In this document: positions 56,191 through 64,000 of the stretch, piece after piece
Position numbering within the stretch: position 1 is the stretch's first letter
Layout of the letters: every line of letters begins with the position of its first letter
DNA from: Mariniphaga sp.
GTDB taxonomy: Bacteria; Bacteroidota; Bacteroidia; Bacteroidales; Prolixibacteraceae
Assembly: GCA_019429205.1 (NCBI GenBank)
Contig: JAHYIT010000002.1
Coordinates: 61,511-125,510 of the forward strand
Reading direction: 5' to 3'
Length of the DNA: 64,000 nucleotides
Made by a program: the position numbers and the translations under genes
Notes under the pieces: generated by a model
The model's database searches: none
What the model saw: the letters and a program-made list of their open reading frames with translations, nothing else
What the model was told of the DNA's origin: nothing

Positions 56191-56937
56191 ATGGAAAACG
56201 ATTTTAAACTGGCCGTCCTCATCGACGGCGACAACATACCCAGCGCTTACGTGAAAGAGATGATGGAAGAAATTGCCAAGTACGGCAATCCAACCATTAA
56301 ACGCATTTACGGCGACTGGACCAAACCTTTCCTTTCAAAATGGAAAAACCTGCTGCTTGAAAATGCCATAACACCCATTCAGCAATATGGATACACAACG
56401 GGGAAAAATGCCACCGACTCGGCCATGATTATCGATGCAATGGACATTTTATACAGTGAAAAAGTAAACGGTTTTTGCCTGGTTTCAAGCGACAGCGATT
56501 TTACGCGTCTGGCCACCCGCCTGCGCGAAGCCGGCATGAAAGTTTACGGCATTGGTGAGAAAAAAACACCCGACCCGTTTATTGTGGCCTGTGATAAATT
56601 CATTTATATTGAAATTCTTGAAAGCCGGGGTAAAGAAAGCGAAAGCAGCACTGCGACCGATAAGCCGGCACGAAAAAGTCAGGTGGATAAAATCACTCCC
56701 AAAGTAGTCAGGCTCATCGCCTCAACTATCTCTGACCTGGCCGATGACGACGGATGGGCATTTCTGGGCGACGTGGGCAGTCTGCTGCAAAAGAAACAAC
56801 CCAACTTCGACTCCCGGAATTATGGTTTTGAAAAACTTACTCCACTCATTGATTCCATCGGAAAATTCGAAATCGACCAGCGCGACAGTCACAGAGGAAA
56901 ATTCAAGCTAATTTATGTGAGAAATAAGAAACGCTAA
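56191..56937 (+). CDS. NYN-domain (PIN-like) RNase with LOTUS/OST-HTH-like C-terminus
   Basis: 248 residues from ATG 56191. The NYN core has ALIDGDN-type VLIDGDNIPSAYVKEMMEE, TDSAMIIDAMDILY and LVSSDSDFTRLATRLREAG, with the acidic residues for metal binding. The C-terminal about 155-248 (LGDVGSLLQKKQPNFDSRNY) fits an OST-HTH/LOTUS domain. NYN-LOTUS (MARF1-like, YacP/LabA-like) proteins act on RNA. It is 11 bp after batE. Confidence 0.85.
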   Translation: MENDFKLAVLIDGDNIPSAYVKEMMEEIAKYGNPTIKRIYGDWTKPFLSKWKNLLLENAITPIQQYGYTTGKNATDSAMIIDAMDILYSEKVNGFCLVSSDSDFTRLATRLREAGMKVYGIGEKKTPDPFIVACDKFIYIEILESRGKESESSTATDKPARKSQVDKITPKVVRLIASTISDLADDDGWAFLGDVGSLLQKKQPNFDSRNYGFEKLTPLIDSIGKFEIDQRDSHRGKFKLIYVRNKKR

Positions 56938-56939
56938 AA

Positions 56940-57329
56940 TTAGATTTTGTAAGGATCTACAATTTCTAATCCCTTAATATTTTTGAAATCTTTAGTGTTT
57001 CTGGAAATAAGTGTCAGTTCATTTACCAGTGCCGTAGCAGCTATAACAGCATCAGGCAACTTGATTTTTTGCTTTTGCCTCAAACAAATTGTTCTGTCAA
57101 CAATTTCTTCAGTTAAACTAAAAACAGCAGTGGATTCAAAAAACTCAATTAAAATCTGATAATTATCTTCAATGTCGGGATTGTATGAAAGCACTTCTAT
57201 TTTTGTAATCACTGATACATTTATTTCTTCATCAATGATCTGATTTAACCATTTGAGTGCCTTTTCAGGATGTAATCCGGCAATGTAATCAATTACTGTA
57301 TTGCTGTCAATTAAATATCGCGTTCCCAT
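56940..57329 (-). CDS. vapC: PIN-domain toxin, VapC-like
   Basis: 129 residues with YLIDSNTVIDYIAG (first Asp), ISVITKIEVLSY and IKLPDAVIAATALVNELTLI (second acidic group), and NTKDFKNIKGLEIVDPY (third). Its ATG overlaps the end of the antitoxin gene by 19 bp. Typical type II toxin. Confidence 0.88.
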   Translation of the reverse strand: MGTRYLIDSNTVIDYIAGLHPEKALKWLNQIIDEEINVSVITKIEVLSYNPDIEDNYQILIEFFESTAVFSLTEEIVDRTICLRQKQKIKLPDAVIAATALVNELTLISRNTKDFKNIKGLEIVDPYKI

Positions 57330-57526
57330 TCGTTACGGATTTCATTGATATGCTTTTGAAGCTTTTCTGCCGTTTTTTTTGAAATGCTTCCAGCGAATCT
57401 TTCAGATAGTTTTTGATGAGCCTTTTGAGGTTTACTTTCCAAAATCCGAAGAATTTTCATGTTCTCCAGATTTTGAAGAAGTTTCAATACTTTGTCATCT
57501 TTTATCTCAATTGTGAGTGTTTTCAT
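57311..57526 (-). CDS. putative VapB-like antitoxin
   Basis: 71 residues: MKTLTIEIKDDKVLKLLQNL then a helical, charged part with SERFAGSISKKTAEKLQKHI. It lies before the PIN-domain toxin and overlaps its start, the usual order. The family name is uncertain; the role is inferred from position and size. Confidence 0.75.
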   Translation of the reverse strand: MKTLTIEIKDDKVLKLLQNLENMKILRILESKPQKAHQKLSERFAGSISKKTAEKLQKHINEIRNEWERDI

Positions 57527-57623
57527 CGCTTCAGTCGATTATTTCTTCCTTCTGCAAATATACAACTCTTTTTCTACAAAAATCCAATGTTTTGAGATTG
57601 CATTTATCTCGAAATCGAGCATT

Positions 57624-60563
57624 CTATTTAAACAAACCCATCAATTCTTCTTTCGAAATTTCCTGGAGCGGATTGTTGGAGTTGATAAATTTATCGGCCA
57701 AAGAGCTTTTACGGTTTTGCAATTGCTGAATTTTTTCTTCGATGGAACCTTGCGTAATAAAGCGGTAAACAAATACATGCTTGTTTTGCCCGATTCGGTG
57801 CGCCCGGCTGATGGCCTGGTTTTCAGCCGCCGGGTTCCACCATGGATCTATTATAAATACATAGTCGGCGCTGGTGAGGTTCAACCCTACCCCGCCTGCT
57901 TTCAGCGAAATCAGGAAAATGCGGTTTTCAGGGTCTTCCTGAAACTGCAGGATTACTTCTTTGCGGTTGGAAGTTTGTCCGGTTAAAATACTGTATTTCC
58001 AGTTTTCTTTTTCAATGCGGGATTTTAAAAGTTCCAGATGTTTAACAAACGATGAGAAAACCAGCACTTTGTGTTTTTCAGCCACCACGTTTTCCAGCAT
58101 CCGGAATATTTCTTCAAATTTGCCCGATTCCTGTGCTTCCAAATCGGGCAATAGTTTGGGATGGTTTGCCAGTTGGCGTAACCGGGTAAGGCCCTGCAAA
58201 ATAATCATGGCCGATCTTTTTACACCTTCCTGCTCAATTCCAGCCAGAATGGAATTACGGATAATGGATTTTTCAATTTCATAAGTTCGGTGCTGGGCTT
58301 CATCCATTTCGCAAACAACTGTCTGCTCCATAAGCGGGGGCAGGTCTTTGGCAACTTCTTCCTTTGTGCGTCGCAACACAAACGGCCTGATTAAAACCTG
58401 TAGCTTTTCCTGTTCCTCTGCTTTATTGTGTTTTTCAATGGGTGTAATAAAATAACGTCTGAAAAAAGCCAGATTGCCAAGCATCCCTTTGTTCAAAAAA
58501 TTCAGTTGTGACCACAGATCGGAAAGCGAATTTTCAATGGGCGTTCCGGTAAGTGCCAGTCTGTGTTCGCTTTGCAGTTTCATTACTGCTTTATAAGTTT
58601 TCGACGAAGGGTTTTTCACATACTGGCTTTCATCCAGAATCAGATAAAAAAACTTTAGCTTGGAAAGTTGATCCACATCGTTTCGAACCGTTCCGTAAGT
58701 AGTAAGAATGACATCGAAATTCAAGGCTGCTTTTTCCAGGTCGCTGTTCGTTTTTCGCTGCTGACCCACATGTTTGTAAACTTTAAGTGATGGGGTAAAT
58801 TTCTGAATTTCTGCCTCCCAGTTGTGCACCAGCGAAGTAGGCAGAACTATCAGGCTTGCAGGCTGTATCTTTTCATCCGTTGGTTCCGGTTCTGCAAACA
58901 GTGCAAGCTGACCATCATTTGTCCGGCCACTCAATGCCAGGGATGATTTCTCAGGTCGTTTAAATTTCAGCAACAAAGCAAGGGTTTGTAAAGTTTTACC
59001 AAGTCCCATATCGTCGGCCAGGCAGCCGCCAAACCCGTTTTTGTGCAGGCCAAACATCCACTGGAAACCGGTTTTCTGATAACTTCTCAGTTCAGCTTTC
59101 AACCCTTCCGGCAAATGAACAACTCCCCTCTCACCAGCCAGTTTCTGGAATTTATTCAGGATGGAATTATCTCCCGGTTGTAAAATATTTTGCAACAATG
59201 CATAGTGATGCCTTCCAAACTGCATTTTTTCACCCCTGCTCCGGGCAAACGGCATCAAGCTTTTGTAACGCGCAAACCATTCTTCAGGTATAATGGCTAT
59301 TTCACCGTTGGGCAGTTCAAACTCCCGAATATCGTTCAGGATAAAGTTTTTCAGTTTGATGAAAGGAAAAGTGAACGGCCCGAAAGTTACTAAGGCATAC
59401 ACATCGAACCAGTCGTCGGTTAGTTTGGTTTTAACCTCGATTTTCTGTTCACCGGTAAAATAAGTTTTTTCCAGTTTTCCCTGCTCAACGACTATTCCTT
59501 TTTCTTCAAGCAAATGTTTGTTTTTATTCAGCCAGTTAATCAAAAAATAGAGTGCATCAACAGGTTCCAAAAGTTCAATCGCTTTTACAGAAAAATAACC
59601 GTTTTTTTCTATCAACCCGATTTCAGATAAAAAGTCAAATATTGACTTTTCCCACTCAAATTCCCTTTTTATTTTCTGAATAAAAAAATCATTGCTCTTT
59701 TTCTGAAATTTGACAGCAACCTCTTTGGTTGAATTGGGAAGAAATGCCTCATTACCATACCTGAAGACTAAAATAAAACACGGTTCAAATTTCAGGTTAT
59801 TTTCCAATGAAAGTACTGCAGTTTTTTCCGATTCACCATCTTCCAGATGAAAACCTTTGGCAACAACATTAAAATCGCGAACCGCTTTGCGCACAAAACC
59901 TGCATAATATTTTTCCTCCATCGACCGGGGTACCGAAACATATTCCTTGCTGAAAAAAGGGGTTAGTTTTTTTGCATCCAGTTTTTCAAAAACAATAAGC
60001 TGGCTGCGTGAAATAAAAATACAGGGCGAATTAGTAACGACTCTTAAATGGCGGTTTAAAAGCGGGATTTCCTTATCATCCAGAAAAATTTTTAACCAAT
60101 ATCGTGTTTCTTCCTGAGTTCGTTCAAAATAAAAAACCGGGCGGGCAAAAAACGGAGGCACCTGAATTTCGTCTTCATCGTAAAGGTTTGCATATTTCAC
60201 CTCTTTGTTCAGCAGGCGCACAGGGCTTAGCATTAAAATGCGCACTACCGCAAACATACATTCTTCAATAAATGGAACTATGTTTTTTTGAAACCAGGAA
60301 GGTTCGAGGTTTGCATAAAATTCAGTTACATTTTTCGCACGCGAAAACCGTTTCATCAACCGTTCGTCGCTGTATTTGTCAATAATTAAAACCAACTCTT
60401 TTTCGTACGGTTTAAGATTGTAACCGCCATCATTTGCATCAACCGGTTTCACCACTTTCTCGGTGGAATAGAATTTATCCTTTTTATGAATGAGATAGGG
60501 CTGGAATACATTTCCCAGGTTCCGGTGCTCCGTTAAAACAATTACAAACTCTGTTTCGCCCAT
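57624..60563 (-). CDS. SNF2-family DEAD/DEAH-like helicase
   Basis: 979 residues. The N-terminal half (about 1-500) is of unknown type; the C-terminal half is a Snf2 ATPase: Walker A ADDMGLGKTLQTLALLLKF, motif II FYLILDESQYVKNPSSKTYK, motif III LALTGTPIENSLSDLWSQLN, and helicase C with KAGGVGLNLTSADYVF and ISRAHRIGQNKHVFVYR. RapA/HepA-like bacterial Snf2 proteins remodel nucleoprotein. It is divergent from the CBM9-type gene (10 bp apart). Confidence 0.9.
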   Translation of the reverse strand: MGETEFVIVLTEHRNLGNVFQPYLIHKKDKFYSTEKVVKPVDANDGGYNLKPYEKELVLIIDKYSDERLMKRFSRAKNVTEFYANLEPSWFQKNIVPFIEECMFAVVRILMLSPVRLLNKEVKYANLYDEDEIQVPPFFARPVFYFERTQEETRYWLKIFLDDKEIPLLNRHLRVVTNSPCIFISRSQLIVFEKLDAKKLTPFFSKEYVSVPRSMEEKYYAGFVRKAVRDFNVVAKGFHLEDGESEKTAVLSLENNLKFEPCFILVFRYGNEAFLPNSTKEVAVKFQKKSNDFFIQKIKREFEWEKSIFDFLSEIGLIEKNGYFSVKAIELLEPVDALYFLINWLNKNKHLLEEKGIVVEQGKLEKTYFTGEQKIEVKTKLTDDWFDVYALVTFGPFTFPFIKLKNFILNDIREFELPNGEIAIIPEEWFARYKSLMPFARSRGEKMQFGRHHYALLQNILQPGDNSILNKFQKLAGERGVVHLPEGLKAELRSYQKTGFQWMFGLHKNGFGGCLADDMGLGKTLQTLALLLKFKRPEKSSLALSGRTNDGQLALFAEPEPTDEKIQPASLIVLPTSLVHNWEAEIQKFTPSLKVYKHVGQQRKTNSDLEKAALNFDVILTTYGTVRNDVDQLSKLKFFYLILDESQYVKNPSSKTYKAVMKLQSEHRLALTGTPIENSLSDLWSQLNFLNKGMLGNLAFFRRYFITPIEKHNKAEEQEKLQVLIRPFVLRRTKEEVAKDLPPLMEQTVVCEMDEAQHRTYEIEKSIIRNSILAGIEQEGVKRSAMIILQGLTRLRQLANHPKLLPDLEAQESGKFEEIFRMLENVVAEKHKVLVFSSFVKHLELLKSRIEKENWKYSILTGQTSNRKEVILQFQEDPENRIFLISLKAGGVGLNLTSADYVFIIDPWWNPAAENQAISRAHRIGQNKHVFVYRFITQGSIEEKIQQLQNRKSSLADKFINSNNPLQEISKEELMGLFK

Positions 60564-60669
60564 TTCAATTAAAATGCGTTACAAAAAAAGAACCTCAAAT
60601 ATACGGGTAGATTGGGAAACGGGAAAGAAAAAATATTGCTTACCTTTACAAAAATTCAAATTAAACGTC

Positions 60670-61320
60670 ATGAATCAGCTTTTTGTAAAAAAAATTAACG
60701 CCAAAAAATCTGTTTCTTTTGCTGAGGCAGAAAACCTGCTGGAAAAACAGGCGGTTACCCATCCCATTCAAATTCTGAACTGGGCAGCATTCAACTACCT
60801 TCCTAAAGTGAGTTTCAGGATTGGCCACATTGAAAATGAAATCTGGCTGAAATATTACGTTACCGAGAAACATCTGCGCGCGAGGGAAACCCGCACCAAT
60901 GGCGACGTTTACAAAGACAGTTGCGTGGAGTTTTTTATTTCACCCGAAGGAGATGAAAACTATTACAATTTCGAATTCAGTTGTATTGGCGCCATTCATT
61001 TGGCTTATGGTCCGGGCAGGGGAAACCGTAAATTCGTTGATCCCTCTGTTATTGAAAAAATTGAAATCAAATCATCGCTGGGCGGCGCTCCGTTCAACGA
61101 CAGATCGGGAAATTTTGAATGGGAAATGATGATTCGGATTCCCATAGAAGTGTTCGCCTACAGCGACCTGAAAACATTTGACGGACTAAAATCCACCGCG
61201 AATTTTTACAAATGCGGCGATGAAACCGCTGTTGCCCATTATGTGACCTGGAACCCCATAAAAACTGAAAATCCGGACTACCACCGGCCGGAGTATTTTG
61301 GGAAGATTACTTTTGAGTAA
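60670..61320 (+). CDS. carbohydrate-binding family 9-like protein
   Basis: 216 residues from ATG 60670 (MNQLFVKKINAKKSV); the ORF's 32 extra residues before it have no support. The CBM9-like domain shows FRIGHIENEIWLKYYVTEKH, SCVEFFISPEGDENYYNFEF and the Trp/Tyr-rich C-terminal region (YVTWNPIKTENPDYHRPEYF). No signal peptide is evident. Probable binding of reducing-end or short glucan/xylan sugars, in line with the xylanase nearby. Confidence 0.7.
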   Translation: MNQLFVKKINAKKSVSFAEAENLLEKQAVTHPIQILNWAAFNYLPKVSFRIGHIENEIWLKYYVTEKHLRARETRTNGDVYKDSCVEFFISPEGDENYYNFEFSCIGAIHLAYGPGRGNRKFVDPSVIEKIEIKSSLGGAPFNDRSGNFEWEMMIRIPIEVFAYSDLKTFDGLKSTANFYKCGDETAVAHYVTWNPIKTENPDYHRPEYFGKITFE

Positions 61321-61324
61321 CCTT

Positions 61325-62470
61325 TTACTGCCAAAAAATCCTGTTGTTTACAATGTAATCGAACATTTCCCGGTACAAAACCAGTTGGATGTCCAGTATT
61401 TCATCATAATCAGCGTCATTCTCAATAGTACCGTGCGGGCTTTCGAAAGTAAAAGCCATTGTGCCTGATGCATAGTGCAAAGCGCTGACCATGTTAAATG
61501 ACTTTTGCGGAGGCGGTGCCATGTCGTCAACCGAAACGCTTAATTCCCAGTTGGTTCCCATGTTGGGCAATTTCAGATCAATATATTTTTGATTCAGTCG
61601 TTGAGCCAAATTTGCAATTCTTTCCTTCATAAAATGCGGGGCATGACTGTTTTGAATGATAAACGGTTTGCACGAGCAGGAATGTAACGAAACCGTAATG
61701 TCGGGCGCTTCTTCCATGGCAATTTTAAAAATGGCTTTGGTTTCTTCCGCCATGGGCGAAAAAAATTCATCATGCATAATGTTGATTCCATCATCATTGT
61801 AATATGCACCCAAAATACCAACATCACCAACCATCGGGTGTAATGATTTTGACTGGGGCCAGCGCCAGAGTGTGCCGTCTTTTTTGGTTCCCTGCCCGTA
61901 TTTTGTCATGGTTTCCACCGGAATACCCACAAAACTATCGTAAGGGCAACGTTTCCTTCCATCCGGATTGCCGCATGGAATGATGATTACCCGACACTGT
62001 TCAAAAAAGTTCTTCAGTTCAGGCCATGCTTTTCCGCGGTAATCTTTTCCGGTTTCTGCCACTTGCAGCAGGTTAACCATCCCCACAATTCCCTCCGGTT
62101 CCTGTCCGTGCACCGGGCCGATAAAATAGACCACAGGTTTTGTGTTTTCATCTTTCCTGGCATAGTAAACCGGATTACGGGCGCCAACTGCCGAATTATA
62201 GTTCGCATGCGATTGAAAATCTTCCTTTTCGCCATAAAAAACGGCATATACCGGAAGCCCTCCCGGAGAGGTGGCAATAACCTCAGTCTTACCCATTTTT
62301 AGCCCCGCAATTTCATCTTCAACATCAGAAAGTTTTGATTTGTAAAACTCAGGAATGTCCGTTTTTCGCGGTGGGTCATCTGCCTGTAAAGGCAACTGTG
62401 CATAAGAATTCCAGGCAATGAATGTGAAGAGGAAAAACAAGGAACTGCAAAGAATTTTTTCCGGTTTCAT
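61325..62470 (-). CDS. M14-like zinc carboxypeptidase
   Basis: 381 residues with a signal peptide (ILCSSLFFLFTFIAWNSYAQ). Zinc-binding His121/Glu124 are in FIGPVHGQEPEGIVG (HxxE), with the second His in TVSLHSCSCKP; GNPDGRKRCPYD is the next motif. The substrate is unknown. It converges with the CBM9-type gene (4 bp between ends). Confidence 0.85.
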   Translation of the reverse strand: MKPEKILCSSLFFLFTFIAWNSYAQLPLQADDPPRKTDIPEFYKSKLSDVEDEIAGLKMGKTEVIATSPGGLPVYAVFYGEKEDFQSHANYNSAVGARNPVYYARKDENTKPVVYFIGPVHGQEPEGIVGMVNLLQVAETGKDYRGKAWPELKNFFEQCRVIIIPCGNPDGRKRCPYDSFVGIPVETMTKYGQGTKKDGTLWRWPQSKSLHPMVGDVGILGAYYNDDGINIMHDEFFSPMAEETKAIFKIAMEEAPDITVSLHSCSCKPFIIQNSHAPHFMKERIANLAQRLNQKYIDLKLPNMGTNWELSVSVDDMAPPPQKSFNMVSALHYASGTMAFTFESPHGTIENDADYDEILDIQLVLYREMFDYIVNNRIFWQ

Positions 62471-62495
62471 AAAACTGATCTATTATAGTTGTTAT

Positions 62496-63743
62496 TCAAA
62501 ATTCCACCACCACTTTTCCTTCCGCTTTTTTCAGCTCAACCTCTTTGGTTGTGCCATCAACCGTTATTTTGTATTTTCCGAAAAAAGCCGGAATTGAAAT
62601 TTCAATTCCGTTGTTTGTTGTCCCAAAAACATTGGTCCACCACTCGTCAAAAATTAAAAATTGATACGCTTCGGCAGCGGGTGTGGGCGTCCAGTCACGT
62701 TTATAAAGCGACGATTGCAAAATCCAGTTTGCGCCTTCCCAGAAGCCCCACATCAAAATGCCGTCAACAGCCGGGTGGGCAAAACAAATCCGGTAATAAT
62801 CCGTCAAATCCTTAGCTTTTTGCTGTTCTTCTTCATCTGTCATTTTTAACTCGCGGTTTTGGTAATATTTCGAGCGCTGCCCGGGCATGTTAAACTCGGT
62901 AATTTTTATGGGCAGGTTAAACTTGGCCAGCGAATCGAGCGACCGTTTCAGTTCACTGCGATCGAACGATTCGGCATGAAGGTGCCCCTGAACGCCGATT
63001 CCGGCAATGGGAATGCCCTGCGCCAGTAAACCGCGGATGTGGGCCATGTATTCATCCAGTTTATTGCCGGTAAGAATATCGTAATCATTCAGATAAAGTT
63101 TGATATCCGGATCGCCGTTTTGGGCCCATTGCGCCATTTTTTTGGTGATATCCGGCCCCAGCCGGTCTTCGTAATAATTGCCGTGAATCATTTCATTGTT
63201 CAAATCGTACTCAGCAAACTGTCCCTTGTAGCGTGCAGTAACCGTTTCTGCCCGGTTTTTTAAAGTTGCTTCCAGCTCTTCATCTGAAAGTTCTTTTACC
63301 CATGGCTGAATAAATTGTTCGATACCCCAGAACAGGTTGTGCGCCCGTAGCGGGATGTTGTTTTCTTCCGTCCATTCCAGCATGGCATCCACCAGCGAGT
63401 AGTCCACTTCGCCTTTTCGCCGTTCCATTCCGGGCCATTTCACCGCATTTTCGGTAACTGCCGAATTGAAATACTGAAGAAATTTTTCCTTGTACATTTT
63501 CACATCACCTTCAGAAGCCCTGCCGTTAAAAATTCCATCGCTGATGGCACAGCCGAACCAAAATTCATGTTCCTGCTGTTCAACTTGAATTTTTGCACCC
63601 GGTTTTGCTTTTACTACTATTTCTCCTTTCCGGTGCGTGAAGTCGAATTGTTCATCATTGCTTTTTTGAGCAAAAAGGTTCGCCAAGAAAATAACTTGAA
63701 AAACCATTCCAAGCATTGCAGCTTTTTTTGTCAGGTAATACAT
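62496..63743 (-). CDS. endo-1,4-beta-xylanase, GH10
   Basis: 415 residues. Signal peptide (AMLGMVFQVIFLANLFAQ), then a GH10 barrel: acid/base Glu in YDLNNEMIHGNYYED and nucleophile Glu in KITEFNMPGQRSKYY, with GVQGHLHAES for the substrate cleft. It should cut xylan outside the cell or in the periplasm. Followed 25 bp downstream by the M14-like gene and preceded by a partial gene (3 bp), all one direction. Confidence 0.93.
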   Translation of the reverse strand: MYYLTKKAAMLGMVFQVIFLANLFAQKSNDEQFDFTHRKGEIVVKAKPGAKIQVEQQEHEFWFGCAISDGIFNGRASEGDVKMYKEKFLQYFNSAVTENAVKWPGMERRKGEVDYSLVDAMLEWTEENNIPLRAHNLFWGIEQFIQPWVKELSDEELEATLKNRAETVTARYKGQFAEYDLNNEMIHGNYYEDRLGPDITKKMAQWAQNGDPDIKLYLNDYDILTGNKLDEYMAHIRGLLAQGIPIAGIGVQGHLHAESFDRSELKRSLDSLAKFNLPIKITEFNMPGQRSKYYQNRELKMTDEEEQQKAKDLTDYYRICFAHPAVDGILMWGFWEGANWILQSSLYKRDWTPTPAAEAYQFLIFDEWWTNVFGTTNNGIEISIPAFFGKYKITVDGTTKEVELKKAEGKVVVEF

Positions 63744-63746
63744 ATT

Positions 63747-64000
63747 TTATCGTTTTAAGATTAATACACGATGATTGTCATCTTCTGATTTTACGGATGC
63801 CGGCAATTCCAATTCAAACGAATCTTCCCATGCTGAATTGTCGATATCGAGCCATCTGGCCTGATATTTCCCAGGTGATCCGTTCAGCATAACCTCGCCT
63901 GAAGATGGGAAATAAACCACATATTCTTTCCCGGGAATAGCCATACAAAACGCCACGTTAGGTTCTCTTTCAGAGAGTATATCCAATGCAGGACTATGGT
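63747..64000 (-). CDS. C-terminal part of a probable glycoside hydrolase with a collagen-binding-like domain
   Basis: 84 codons, the rest lies beyond the right edge. The sequence HSPALDILSEREPNVAFCMA then VYFPSSGEVMLNGSPGKY and ARWLDIDNSAWE is the pattern of the putative collagen-binding C-terminal domain found after DUF4038-type hydrolases. It lies 3 bp upstream of the xylanase gene in the same direction. Confidence 0.55.
   Translation of the reverse strand, partial: HSPALDILSEREPNVAFCMAIPGKEYVVYFPSSGEVMLNGSPGKYQARWLDIDNSAWEDSFELELPASVKSEDDNHRVLILKR

Overview
The window is a stretch of a Bacteroidota chromosome. The signs are a tuf-less str/S10 ribosomal operon, promoters of the TTTG/TAnnTTTG type, a short 288-residue primary sigma factor, a complete Bat aerotolerance operon, fused FeoA-FeoB with a Cys-rich partner, and lantibiotic-type leader peptides of the Bacteroidota GG family. 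A GH10 xylanase and a probable further glycoside hydrolase at the right edge suggest a polysaccharide degrader of class Bacteroidia. A Marinilabiliales/Prolixibacteraceae-like host is my guess from gene content; no marker gene was compared.

Layout. 1-6.15 kb (minus): rpsL-rpsG-fusA-rpsJ-rplC-rplD-rplW-rplB-rpsS, with two tandem promoters upstream. 6.4-23.8 kb (minus): a class I lanthipeptide locus. It has two precursor genes, a LanB dehydratase (N part, plus a separate C-terminal elimination domain), two LanC cyclases, a peptidase-containing ABC exporter with its HlyD partner, a second degenerate C39-like ABC protein, two glycosyltransferases, a DUF2927-like lipoprotein, a TraB/GumN-like protein and a small HTH protein. 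24.2-28.2 kb: gene remnant, S41 protease, small membrane protein, tRNA-Arg, a thiamine-binding-type protein and its neighbour. 28.3-34 kb: FeoAB, rpe, primary sigma factor, thrC. 34.2-40 kb: nucleotidyltransferase, the homoserine-kinase-like/apgM gene, thrA, recA, bcp. 40-45.3 kb: TPR-SPOR protein, clpS, nfeD, floA, a tandem pair of nearly identical small-RNA units, truA, AbiEii-like protein. 45.7-57.5 kb: hsp20, higBA, the bat operon with hicAB inside it, a NYN protein and a vapBC-like pair. 57.6-64 kb: SNF2 helicase, CBM9-like protein, M14-like carboxypeptidase, GH10 xylanase and a partial gene.

The lanthipeptide locus is the most interesting part. It reads as two tandem modules in different states of repair. 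A direct repeat of about 105 bp (hairpin plus the 3' end of the HTH gene) lies at 13.54-13.65 kb and again at 23.61-23.71 kb, bracketing the module with LanB, intact LanC, both glycosyltransferases and precursor 2. The other module holds precursor 1, a LanC that has lost its CHG zinc-ligand segment, and the intact exporter. LanB is broken by one in-frame TAA, and the second ABC gene has an in-frame TAA four codons after its only ATG. A 44-bp copy of the exporter's 5' end lies 499 bp upstream of it. If functional, the locus predicts a Cys-poor, possibly glycosylated lanthipeptide; if not, it is a cluster caught while decaying. The second notable item is the small-RNA pair at 43.4-43.7 kb: only two bases differ in about 90, and both changes preserve the terminator stem.
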